This document shows, piece by piece, positions 6,612 to 15,090 of a DNA stretch of 45,697 nucleotides (position 1 is the first letter of the stretch; the number at the start of each line of letters is the position of its first letter). The notes below the pieces were generated by a model that was not told the origin of the DNA, did no database searches, and saw nothing but the letters and a program-made list of their open reading frames with translations. The position numbers and the translations under genes are program-made. This DNA is from Desulfobacteraceae bacterium (lineage in GTDB: Bacteria; Desulfobacterota; Syntrophobacteria; Syntrophobacterales; Syntrophobacteraceae): contig JAJFVB010000150.1 in NCBI GenBank assembly GCA_021372055.1, positions 1 through 45,697 of the forward strand, given 5' to 3'.

Positions 6612-9533
6612 ATGTCTTTCGAAGCAAAGTTCGAACTCGTTTTCAAAAGGGAAATCCCCGAGCTTCAAAGTATCGCATATTTCTACAGGCACGGGAAAAC
6701 GGGTGCGGAGATCCTTTCTCTTGCAAACGACGACGAGAATAAAGTCTTTGGAATCTCTTTTCGCACGCCCCCGGCGGATTCGACGGGAGTAGCCCACATC
6801 CTTGAGCATTCCGTGCTGTGCGGTTCGCGCAAGTACCCGGTCAAGGAACCTTTTGTCGAACTCGTGAAGGGCTCGCTCAAGACATTCCTGAACGCGTTCA
6901 CCTATCCCGACAAAACCTGCTATCCGGTTGCCAGCCAGAACGTTCAGGACTTCTACAATCTCATAGACGTCTACCTCGATGCGGTTTTCTTTCCCCGCAT
7001 TACCCATCCCGTTTTTCAGCAGGAGGGATGGCACTATGAGATGGACTCCCCCGCGGGCCCCCTGTCCATAAAGGGCGTTGTCTATAACGAGATGAAGGGC
7101 GTCTACTCCTCGCCCGACAGCGTGCTGGCCGAGCTCTCGCAGCAGTCGCTCTTCCCGGACATTACCTATGGACTGGACTCGGGCGGCAATCCGGAGGTGA
7201 TTCCCGCTCTCACCTATGATGGCTTCAAGGCTTTTCACGAGAGGTATTATCACCCTTCGAACGCCAGGATTTTCTTCTTCGGCAATGACGATCCGGAGCA
7301 CAGACTGCAGATCCTTGAAGAGTATCTCGACGCCTTCGACAGGATAGCGCCGGGCTCCGAGGTGGGCTTGCAGTCCGTAAAGGCGGCTCCCGCGCGGATC
7401 GTTCGCGAATTCGCCGCGGGAGGGGACGGCGAGGCCCCCGAAGATCTCAAGGGAATGATCACCGTCAACTGGCTCCTTCCGGAAGTTACCCGTCCCGATC
7501 TCGGCCTCGCCTTCCAGATCCTGGAATATGTCCTGCTCGGCATGCCGGGGTCTCCTCTCAAGAAGGCGCTGATCGACTCGGGGCTCGGGACGGACATCGC
7601 CGGAACCGGCCTTGAGACCGAACTGCGCCAGATGTTTTTTTCCACGGGCCTCAAAGGCATCCGGGGCGAAGACGCCGAAAAGGTGGAAAACCTCATTTTC
7701 GAAACCCTTTCCGATCTTTCACGCGAGGGAATTGACAGGGATTCGGTCGAGGCGGGAGTGAATACGGTCGAGTTCCGCCTTCGCGAAAACAATTACGGGA
7801 ACTTCCCGCGCGGCCTTGTGATCATGCTCCGGGCGCTGGCGGTCTGGCTTCACGACAGCGACCCGACCGAGCTTATCGCCTTCGAAGGACCCCTTGCCCG
7901 CGTGAAGGAAAAGCTCGCTTCGGGAGGATACTTCGAGGATCTCATCCGCCGTCACTTTCTCGAAAATCCGCACCGGTCCGTAGTCATCCTGAAGCCGGAA
8001 AGGGGCCTTTCCGAAAAGCAGCGGCTGGCGGAGGAAGAGAAATTCCGGAAAATACGGGACACATTTTCGGACGACCTGGTGAGCGAAACCGTCAAGAATA
8101 CCGGGTATCTGAAAGACCTGCAGTCCGCTCCCGATTCCAGGGAAGCGCTCGCAACGATCCCCGTTCTGCGCGTTTCGGATCTGGACAGGACAAATAAGAG
8201 CATCCCGGTGGAGCCTGGTCCGGTGGAGTCCGTTTCGGGCTACTACCATGATATTTTCACAAGCGGAATAACTTATCTCGATCTCGGCCTCAATCTGAGA
8301 CTCCTTCCGCAGCAGTACCTGCCCTACGCGCCCCTGTTCGGCCGCGCTCTTCTGGAGATGGGGACGGACGCCCGCGATTATGTCTCGCTTTCCCGGATGA
8401 TCAGTCGCAAGACCGGGGGAATCTACCCGGATGTGTTCACCTCATCGGTCAAAGGCGGTGGAGAACCCGCGACCTGGATGTTCCTGCGCGGTAAAAGCAT
8501 GGTCGGAAGCACCTTCGAGCTGACGAATATTCTGGCCGAAGTGCTCGGATCGGTTAAGCTGGACAACCGCGAGCGCTTCCGGCAAATCGTCCTTGAGGAG
8601 AAGGCAAAGCTCGAGGCGAAAATGGTTCCCTCGGGGCATCAGATGGTAAACCAGCGCATCCGCGCCCACTTCAACCTCGCGGACTGGGCGCGCGAGTTGA
8701 CCGGCGGGATCAGCTACTTTCAGTTTCTCCGCCGCCTTGCCGGAGAAATCGATGAGTCCTGGACCAGGGTGCTCTCGGACCTCGAAGAGGTCCGGAAGTT
8801 GCTCGTCAACCGCTCCGTGATGGTGTTCAACCTGACGGTCGATCGGCAAAATCTCCATGCGGTCGAGCCCGCCCTGAGGAGTCTGATCGACGGCCTTCCC
8901 CGGAACACCGCAATCCCGATGCAATGGACTCCGGAGCCCTTCGCCAGATTCGAAGGCATTGTGGTTCCGTCCCAGGTGAATTTCGTGGGAAAAGGTGGAG
9001 ATATCTACAGTGCCGGTTACTCTTTCGACGGCTCTTTCCAGGTGATTGCCGGCTACCTTCGGACCTCCTGGCTCTGGGAAAAGGTGCGCGTGCAGGGTGG
9101 GGCGTACGGAGGGTTTTGCCTCTTCGACCGGCTGTCCGGCATCTTCACGTTTCTTTCGTACCGCGATCCGAACCTGCTGAAGACGGTGGAAAACTTCGAC
9201 GGGACGGCCCAATTCCTGAAAACGGCAGACCTGGACGAAAGCGAGATCGCCAAGGCGATAATCGGGGCCGTGGGAGATCTGGACGCCTACAGGCTGCCGG
9301 ATGCCAAGGGTTATATCTCCCTGCTGCGCTGCCTGACCAACGACACCGAGGAGGAGCGCCAAAGGATGCGCGAGCAGATTCTCGGAACGACGGTCGAGGA
9401 TTTCAGGGCGTTCGCGAACGTACTCGACGGGCTCGGAAGGGGCGGGATTGTGAAGGTGATCGGGTCGGAGGCGGCCATCAATTCGGCGCTCTCCGAGCGT
9501 TCCGGTTGGCTGGAGACATTTCGGCTGATTTAG
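6612..9533 (+). CDS. M16 family zinc metalloprotease, presequence-protease (PreP) type
   Basis: A 973-residue single-chain M16C oligopeptidase, the usual length for PreP/insulinase-associated (M16C-associated) proteins. The inverted zinc motif H-x-x-E-H is HILEH at residues 62-66, and the distal zinc Glu lies in the block NEMKGVYSSPDS some 80 residues later. The C-terminal half carries the R/Y-containing substrate-clamping segment around KVRVQGGAYGGF. In organelles PreP degrades targeting peptides; bacterial forms clear free peptides in the cytoplasm, and no signal peptide is seen. The ATG at 6612 has GAGG 8 bases upstream; an ATG 13 codons earlier lacks a ribosome site. Its stop overlaps the stop of the convergent PAS gene by 4 bases. 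Confidence 0.93.
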   Translation: MSFEAKFELVFKREIPELQSIAYFYRHGKTGAEILSLANDDENKVFGISFRTPPADSTGVAHILEHSVLCGSRKYPVKEPFVELVKGSLKTFLNAFTYPDKTCYPVASQNVQDFYNLIDVYLDAVFFPRITHPVFQQEGWHYEMDSPAGPLSIKGVVYNEMKGVYSSPDSVLAELSQQSLFPDITYGLDSGGNPEVIPALTYDGFKAFHERYYHPSNARIFFFGNDDPEHRLQILEEYLDAFDRIAPGSEVGLQSVKAAPARIVREFAAGGDGEAPEDLKGMITVNWLLPEVTRPDLGLAFQILEYVLLGMPGSPLKKALIDSGLGTDIAGTGLETELRQMFFSTGLKGIRGEDAEKVENLIFETLSDLSREGIDRDSVEAGVNTVEFRLRENNYGNFPRGLVIMLRALAVWLHDSDPTELIAFEGPLARVKEKLASGGYFEDLIRRHFLENPHRSVVILKPERGLSEKQRLAEEEKFRKIRDTFSDDLVSETVKNTGYLKDLQSAPDSREALATIPVLRVSDLDRTNKSIPVEPGPVESVSGYYHDIFTSGITYLDLGLNLRLLPQQYLPYAPLFGRALLEMGTDARDYVSLSRMISRKTGGIYPDVFTSSVKGGGEPATWMFLRGKSMVGSTFELTNILAEVLGSVKLDNRERFRQIVLEEKAKLEAKMVPSGHQMVNQRIRAHFNLADWARELTGGISYFQFLRRLAGEIDESWTRVLSDLEEVRKLLVNRSVMVFNLTVDRQNLHAVEPALRSLIDGLPRNTAIPMQWTPEPFARFEGIVVPSQVNFVGKGGDIYSAGYSFDGSFQVIAGYLRTSWLWEKVRVQGGAYGGFCLFDRLSGIFTFLSYRDPNLLKTVENFDGTAQFLKTADLDESEIAKAIIGAVGDLDAYRLPDAKGYISLLRCLTNDTEEERQRMREQILGTTVEDFRAFANVLDGLGRGGIVKVIGSEAAINSALSERSGWLETFRLI

Positions 9534-10153
9534 TCTTTTTCCTGCATGTCTTCGGTATTTATTGAGAAATACTCCGCGTTGCATTTGCCGTAGCATTCCG
9601 GGCAGATGCTGTGGGAAAACAGGGTGCCGGTTTGTTCCTGGAGATAGGTTTCGATGTGCTGCCAGGAGTCGTTGTCATTGCGGATTCTTTTGCAGTAGGC
9701 ACAGATCTGGAGCGTTTGCCCCGGCGCGGAACCGTCAGCCGGAGCCTGCGCACACTTTTCGAGCCGCCTGAGCCGGGTGATGTCCTGCGAAATTCCGAAG
9801 ATCTCGGCGATCCTGTTTCCGCCTTTTCCGATGATTTCGCCGATGGAATGCATGTAGCGAAGAGAGCCGTCCGGCCGGATGATGCGGTACTGAACCTCGA
9901 AGTTTGCGCCTGTGGAAATTGCCGTCAACGCGGCATCCTTGACTGCCGGGGCGTCCTCGGGATGCACAAAGGAAAGAAAGAAGCTGTAAGGGGGCTGAAA
10001 TTTGTCGCGGGTAATTCCGAAAATACGGCACATGCCTTCGGACCAGGTACCCTGATCCGTTTCAAAGTCCCTGGTCCAGTGGCCGAAATTGCCCAGAACC
10101 TCGGCCTTCTCGTACAACTGACGCCGTTTCTTCCACGCCGTTTGCATCCACAT
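9530..10153 (-). CDS. PAS-domain protein with C-terminal Cys4-like motif, no output domain
   Basis: About 205 residues. The first 130 form a PAS fold-3 domain: GNFGHWTRDFETD, WSEGMCRIFG, FVHPEDAPAV, the block EVQYRIIRPDG, then GISQDITRLRRLE leading into a short helix. The C-terminus holds LQICAYCKRIRNDNDSW...HSICPECY, two CxxC pairs about 30 residues apart. This cap is found at the ends of many PAS/GAF sensor proteins and may bind a metal. There is no kinase, GGDEF or helix-turn-helix part, so any signal must pass to a partner. AAGGGG lies 7 bases before an ATG at 10147 (two codons inside), which may be the real start. It lies downstream of EF-G on the same strand, 146 bases away. Confidence 0.85.
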   Translation of the reverse strand: MWMQTAWKKRRQLYEKAEVLGNFGHWTRDFETDQGTWSEGMCRIFGITRDKFQPPYSFFLSFVHPEDAPAVKDAALTAISTGANFEVQYRIIRPDGSLRYMHSIGEIIGKGGNRIAEIFGISQDITRLRRLEKCAQAPADGSAPGQTLQICAYCKRIRNDNDSWQHIETYLQEQTGTLFSHSICPECYGKCNAEYFSINTEDMQEKD

Positions 10154-10299
10154 GCCCCTTAAATGGGTCCGCCGCGATGTAGTTTTGGGCGCTCAATAGC
10201 AGATTCCCGGGCATATGTCTATCAGGTGTTTTCCCTGGTCACACGCCATGTCGCGATGCGCAGGATGGCTGCCGGATTTGCCCCGGCACGGGAAGACGG

Positions 10300-12390
10300 T
10301 TATTTCTGCTTCTCTTTCTCGGCCCTGATGATCTCTTCGGCGAGACTTTTGGGCACGGGGTTGTAGCGGGAAAATTCCATGGTGAATTCGGCTTTTCCCT
10401 GGGTTGCCGAACGCAGCACGGTTGAGTAGCCGAACATCTCGGAGAGGGGTACCTCGGCTTCAACGGTCGAGAAAGCCCCGTCTTCGGAAGAGCTCTGGAT
10501 GAGCCCGCGTCTCTGGTTCAGACTTCCGAGTACGGCTCCCTGGAACTCCGAGGGGGTTTCGACGGCCACGCGCATGAGAGGTTCGAGCAGCACCGGGGCG
10601 GACCGCAGATACGCCTCCCGGAACGCGCCGATTGCCGCATGTTGAAAGGCCATATCGGAAGAATCGACCGAGTGGGCCGCACCGTCGTTTATCGTGACCT
10701 TGACGCCGACGACAGGAAACCCGGCGAAGGCTCCCTTCGGCAGGCAGGCCTTGAAGCCTTTCTCGCAGGAGGGAATGAACTCGGTCGGAATTGCGCCGCC
10801 GCTCACTTTGTTTACGAATTCAAATTCGCCGTCCTGAAAGGGTTCGATGAAACCCGCGACGCGCCCGAACTGGCCGGAGCCGCCGGTTTGCTTTTTGTGG
10901 GTGTAGTTAAACTCGGCCATGCGCGTCGGCGATTCGCGATAGGCTACCTTCGGCATGCCCGTTTCGATTTCTGCCCCGTACTCGCGCCGCATGCGCTCGA
11001 CATAGACATCGAGATGCAGCTCGCCCATGCCGCAGATGACCGTCTCGTTGGTTTCCTCGTCGAGGTAGACCTTGAAAGTCGGGTCCTCCTTGGAAAATCG
11101 GGTGAGGGCCTTGCTCAGGTTCATCTCGGCCTTTTTGTCCTTGGGCTTGACGGCAAGAGAGATTACGGGTGCGGGAACGTGCATAGAGCTCATTGCGTAC
11201 CGTACCCGCCCGTCGGTGAAAGTGTCTCCGGAAGCGCAGTCGATGCCGAAAAGAGCAACGATATCGCCGGCCGAAGCGGATTCGATCTCCTCCATTTCGT
11301 CTGCGTGCATGCGCACAAGGCGGCCGATCTTGACGCGCTTGCCGGTGCGCATGTTGGTAATCGAATCGCCCTTGGCGAGCGTTCCTTGGTAGAGACGAAC
11401 GTATGTGAGCTGGCCGTAGCGGCTCACCTCGAGTTTGAAAGCGAGCAGCACCAGAGGCAGGTCAAGTTCGCCCTTGAGGGTAACGGCAGCCTCGTCCTTA
11501 TCGAGATCCAGCGCCTGATTGTCGATATCCAGCGGGCTGGGGAGATATTTGACGACGGCGTCAAGAAGGGGCTGGACGCCCTTGTTCTTGTAGGCCGATC
11601 CCATAAGCACGGGAGTAAGCTCGAGCGAAAGGGTGCCCCTGCGGATAGCCTCGATCACGAGTTCTTCGGAAATGGCTTCTTCCGCGAGAATGGCTTCGGT
11701 GAGTTCGTCCGAGTAGAGGGAAATGGCGTCGAGCATTTCCTCGCGCTTCTCGTGTGCCTGCGCGGCATATTCCTCCGGAATCTGCGTCTCGGTGATCTCC
11801 TCGCCGTACTCGCCGCCAAAGAGGATCGCCCTCATGGAAACGAGATCGATCAGTCCGCGGTGTTCACTTTCCAGGCCGATGGGGAGTTGCAGGAGGACCG
11901 GATTGTGATTGAGCTTTTCTTTGAGCTGCCGGGCGACGCGGAAGGGGTCGGCTCCGGTTCTGTCGCATTTGTTGATAAATGCGATCCGCGGAACGTGGTA
12001 GCGAACCATCTGCCGATCAACGGTTACCGACTGGGACTGGACGCCGCCGACGGCGCAAAGAACAAGAATCGCACCGTCCAGGACGCGAAGGGCTCTTTCG
12101 ACTTCAATCGTGAAGTCGACGTGTCCGGGCGTGTCGATGATGTTGATCGGGTATTGGCCCCAGGCGCAGTGCGTGGCCGCCGACTGGATCGTAATCCCGC
12201 GCTCTTTTTCCAGCTCCATGAAATCCATGGTCGCGCCGACGCCGTCCTTACCCTTGACGTCGTGGATGGCATGAATTTGCCGGGTATAGAAAAGAATGCG
12301 CTCGGTCAGGGTGGTCTTACCCGAATCGATATGAGCGCTGATGCCGATGTTTCTCAGCTGCACCAGGTTATCTGCCGCATTGTTGGACAT
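10300..12390 (-). CDS. fusA: Translation elongation factor G, EFG1 type of spirochaetes/deltas/mitochondria
   Basis: A 696-residue five-domain EF-G. G1 is AHIDSGKT (residues 19-26), G2 lies in [11 protein letters not shown]3 is DTPGHVDF and G4 is NKCDR. Domain IV contains the block [16 protein letters not shown]. The effector region [20 protein letters not shown] and [15 protein letters not shown] resemble mitochondrial EFG1 and its bacterial relatives (spdEFG1) more than E. coli FusA. That subfamily specialises in translocation, with a second paralogue doing ribosome recycling; the paralogue is not in this window. The ATG at 12390 has GGAG 6 bases upstream. It is not in a str operon (no rpsL, rpsG or tuf nearby), as is usual for this type. 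Confidence 0.95.
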   Translation of the reverse strand: MSNNAADNLVQLRNIGISAHIDSGKTTLTERILFYTRQIHAIHDVKGKDGVGATMDFMELEKERGITIQSAATHCAWGQYPINIIDTPGHVDFTIEVERALRVLDGAILVLCAVGGVQSQSVTVDRQMVRYHVPRIAFINKCDRTGADPFRVARQLKEKLNHNPVLLQLPIGLESEHRGLIDLVSMRAILFGGEYGEEITETQIPEEYAAQAHEKREEMLDAISLYSDELTEAILAEEAISEELVIEAIRRGTLSLELTPVLMGSAYKNKGVQPLLDAVVKYLPSPLDIDNQALDLDKDEAAVTLKGELDLPLVLLAFKLEVSRYGQLTYVRLYQGTLAKGDSITNMRTGKRVKIGRLVRMHADEMEEIESASAGDIVALFGIDCASGDTFTDGRVRYAMSSMHVPAPVISLAVKPKDKKAEMNLSKALTRFSKEDPTFKVYLDEETNETVICGMGELHLDVYVERMRREYGAEIETGMPKVAYRESPTRMAEFNYTHKKQTGGSGQFGRVAGFIEPFQDGEFEFVNKVSGGAIPTEFIPSCEKGFKACLPKGAFAGFPVVGVKVTINDGAAHSVDSSDMAFQHAAIGAFREAYLRSAPVLLEPLMRVAVETPSEFQGAVLGSLNQRRGLIQSSSEDGAFSTVEAEVPLSEMFGYSTVLRSATQGKAEFTMEFSRYNPVPKSLAEEIIRAEKEKQK

Positions 12391-12657
12391 AGAAAACTCC
12401 AGGAATTGACTCGCTTCTTCAGGAACTGGAAGAGCACCTCGCACTGTCCTCGATAAACCGGCTTGCCGCAGGCAGCACCTTCATCTCCACCGTGTGGGAG
12501 AGGGAAAGGTCCGTATGAGAATCCGTACGGGGCGTCCCGTAAAACTTCGGCTCGTGCGAAACCGCCGGACCGACAAGTTTAGGCCTCCAGGGTCCCGGAA
12601 CTGGAAGCCGGCCAATCCGCAGCATGAGAGTACTTCCGGATCTGTCTTCATGCAGGG

Positions 12658-12690
12658 AAAAAAAGAACGGGCACTGAACAGTGCCCGTTC
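12658..12690 (-). terminator. Intrinsic terminator of the M74 endopeptidase gene
   Basis: Perfect 11-bp stem GAACGGGCACT / AGTGCCCGTTC, loop GAAC, followed on the minus strand by seven T (12658-12664). It lies 80 bases after the stop at 12771. The remaining gene-free stretch up to EF-G (12391-12657) shows no gene or other clear signal. Confidence 0.9.
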
Positions 12691-12770
12691 AACCCAAACT
12701 ATATAGCCCACTCTTTACGAAAAAGAAAGCAGAATTCTGAAAATTACGCCCCGGGAAAAACCCGTCCGAG

Positions 12771-14690
12771 CTACTTCTTTACGGAAGCAAGCTTGCCGGA
12801 AGCCGCGGCGTTCTTATGAACGGGCTTGCCCTTGTCGGCAGATTTTGTGTCGACTCCCTTGGAGGGGGTCGCCTTCTTTGCCGTGTCCTTGGGGGCTGCC
12901 TTGGCCGGAGCCTTGACGGCTTTGGCGTCGGAGGACTTCTTGGCGTCCTTGCTCACCGCAGCGGCCTTCTCGGACTTTTTTGCATCCTTGCTCACAGTGG
13001 CGGCTTTTTCATTCTTCTTGGAGCTCTTGGTTGCCGCAACGGATTTGTCGGATTTTTTGGTGTCCTTGCTCACGGCGGCGGCCTTCTCGGGCTTCTTCGA
13101 TGCCTTGTCGGCGGGCTTGGACTTGGTCGCGGCGTGAGACTTTGCGGCAGCCTCCTTCGGCGAACAGGACGCGCTGCTGCCGACTGTCGGTTTCACCGGG
13201 AGGTTGGCCTGCGTTAGCTTGATCTTCTGGCCGGATTTGAGTTTTGAATTCCTGTTCAGCCCGTTAAGCTGGCACAGGGATGAGATCGGTATGCCGGTCC
13301 TTTTGGAAATGTCCTGAACCGTGCCGCCGTGCGTTACCGTGTAATAGGCCGCAGTCGGAGAATCGGGCTTTTTGGGATCGGAGGTGAAGCAGATCTGCGA
13401 AGGCGATCCCTTCTTCTGCGCGGTAGTCGCCGCCGGGGCTGCATCGGCATCTCTGGACCTGCCCATCTTCACTGCCTGACCGGGCTTGAGGGAGGCTGTC
13501 TTCTTCATGCCGTTGAGTTGGCAGAGGACGGAGACGTCCATGTGGTTTCGGCGAGCGATCTTATCGAGCGTGTCGCCCTTTTTCGCATAGTAGGTGGTGA
13601 CTCTCGGGGCGGGCGGCGTAGCGGCGGCCGCGCGTTCGAATTTCTTCTCCTGCACCTGAGGCTCCACGGTGGCTGCAGCCCGCCTGGAGGCATCGGATAC
13701 CGTGGCGGTGGATGCCTGGATGGAGGCCATCCTCACGGTCGGAGCTTCCGCGATGTAGCCGGGCTGAAGAGAGCGCGCCAGGTGAACGGGCTCGCTTTCA
13801 AAGCTCCTCTTGTAGAACACGAGGCAGCTGCCGGGGACCGGTATGCTGGAAGGATTGAGGCGGTTCCACCGGCAAAGGTCCCTGGGCGTCACGCCGAAGC
13901 TGCGGGCCAGTTCGTCCAGCCCCTTCTCTGAGCCCTGGACGAAGTAGTTGACCTTCTTGGGCAGGTAGGACTGCTGAGCCATTTCCACAACCATGCGCTT
14001 TTCCACCTCATCGGAGCCGATGTGCCCGGCAAGCGTGGACCAGGGCGTGAAGAAGCGGACGTGCATATGGTCGACGTGATTGCGAACGTGCTGAATCAGA
14101 GAGCCTCGGACATTGCCGAAGACGCGGTCGAGATAGGCCTGATCGTAGCCGCGGGTTACGGCATAGTCGTAGAGCACCTTCTGGACGCGCCGGTCAAGAA
14201 AGATATACTGCACGCGCTGCGACCGTATGATGTTCTCAATGAGGCACCATGTCTTGGCCGCATCCAGGTTGTCTTCGCTCATGGGAATGAATGAGTCCAG
14301 GGGGCGATTGCCCTTGGCATACATCCCCACATCGACGTCCCTTCCGTTCTGGTGCGAGCGATGATGAATGGCGGAACCGCCGCTCGTAGTGGAGAAATCG
14401 CCCATGTAGAGATCGCAGGTGTCCGGGAACTGGGTCCTTACGGCTTCAATGGCATCGAGCAGCGCCCCGATAACCTCGGGCGTTGTATACGTCCTGCTCT
14501 CTTCGCGCAGTCTGTAGCCGGGAAATTGGCTGGGAAAGGGAATGCCGCTCTCCAGGCGCCCTCCGTATGGTCTGCCGTAAGAGGCGGTTAGTGCTTGACT
14601 TTCTTGAATAGAAGTAAACGAGGTAACAGTGAACACGGTTGACAGAATAAGGACAAAATTCAACGCCCTTATGGAGTAAACCTTCTCCAT
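12771..14690 (-). CDS. Secreted M74 (MepA-like) murein endopeptidase with three LysM domains and a Lys/Ala-rich tail
   Basis: A 639-residue exported peptidoglycan hydrolase. An N-terminal signal segment (about residues 1-35) precedes a penicillin-insensitive murein endopeptidase domain (about 40-235) with zinc-ligand blocks HHRSHQNGRDVDVGMY and HVDHMHVRF. Three LysM-type peptidoglycan-binding modules follow (about 245-290, 365-410, 445-490), each ending in W/LNxLN-type segments such as LCQLNGM and LCQLNGL. The last 140 residues are a low-complexity histone-H1-like tail of repeated SKDxKKSEKAAA units. E. coli MepA has no LysM modules or such a tail. It probably cuts D-Ala-mDAP crosslinks in the periplasm. 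The ATG at 14690 has GGAGGGGGAG 4-5 bases upstream; a GTG five codons earlier is less likely. Confidence 0.92.
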   Translation of the reverse strand: MEKVYSIRALNFVLILSTVFTVTSFTSIQESQALTASYGRPYGGRLESGIPFPSQFPGYRLREESRTYTTPEVIGALLDAIEAVRTQFPDTCDLYMGDFSTTSGGSAIHHRSHQNGRDVDVGMYAKGNRPLDSFIPMSEDNLDAAKTWCLIENIIRSQRVQYIFLDRRVQKVLYDYAVTRGYDQAYLDRVFGNVRGSLIQHVRNHVDHMHVRFFTPWSTLAGHIGSDEVEKRMVVEMAQQSYLPKKVNYFVQGSEKGLDELARSFGVTPRDLCRWNRLNPSSIPVPGSCLVFYKRSFESEPVHLARSLQPGYIAEAPTVRMASIQASTATVSDASRRAAATVEPQVQEKKFERAAAATPPAPRVTTYYAKKGDTLDKIARRNHMDVSVLCQLNGMKKTASLKPGQAVKMGRSRDADAAPAATTAQKKGSPSQICFTSDPKKPDSPTAAYYTVTHGGTVQDISKRTGIPISSLCQLNGLNRNSKLKSGQKIKLTQANLPVKPTVGSSASCSPKEAAAKSHAATKSKPADKASKKPEKAAAVSKDTKKSDKSVAATKSSKKNEKAATVSKDAKKSEKAAAVSKDAKKSSDAKAVKAPAKAAPKDTAKKATPSKGVDTKSADKGKPVHKNAAASGKLASVKK

Positions 14691-14770
14691 AAACTCCCCC
14701 TCCACAGTACTTGCTTAATCCCCCCGAATTGCCAAAAACGAATTGTAGAGATTTTTCTACGGGATGTGCT

Positions 14771-14800
14771 GTATTACCAAAAACTCAACGCGCTTGTCAA
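14771..14800 (-). promoter_or_regulatory. Possible promoter of the M74 endopeptidase gene
   Basis: Minus-strand TTGACA (14795-14800) with TAATAC (14771-14776) after 18 bases. The -35 is perfect and the -10 poor. A small stem GTAGA/TCTAC follows in the leader (14745-14760). Confidence 0.4.
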
Positions 14801-14941
14801 ATCATTTTTGACGGTTCGCGTCACTTTCGTTAAGGAAAATGGGTAAGTTAATGAATTCCCAGCAATAATTTGCTCACCTGCATATATAAGGAAAATAGAA
14901 TGCAATGTTAAATGAAAAGCAAATGAAAGGCGGGGCTAAGC

Positions 14942-15046
14942 ATGCGATTATTCATCAAATTGATGGATATCCCGAAGCTGAATATCGAACCTGGCAATTA
15001 TTACAGCAAAAGAAGAGAAATTCCTGTCGACAAGATAAAGATTTAA
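14942..15046 (+). other. AT-rich intergenic island with possible short reading frames
   Basis: The interval 14706-15090 (385 bases) is clearly AT-richer than its surroundings. It holds two overlapping plus-strand short frames in different phases. One runs 14942-15046 (34 residues, MRLFIKLMDIPKL..., GGCGGGG 6 bases before the ATG). The other runs 14905-15066 (53 residues, MLNEKQMKGGAKH...). Neither is recognised, and at most one can be real. This may be a small gene, a degraded gene, or non-coding DNA; I cannot decide. Confidence 0.2.
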
Positions 15047-15090
15047 AATCAAATCGATTCGAGTGAAATGCGAAAATTGCCGAAAGCAGA

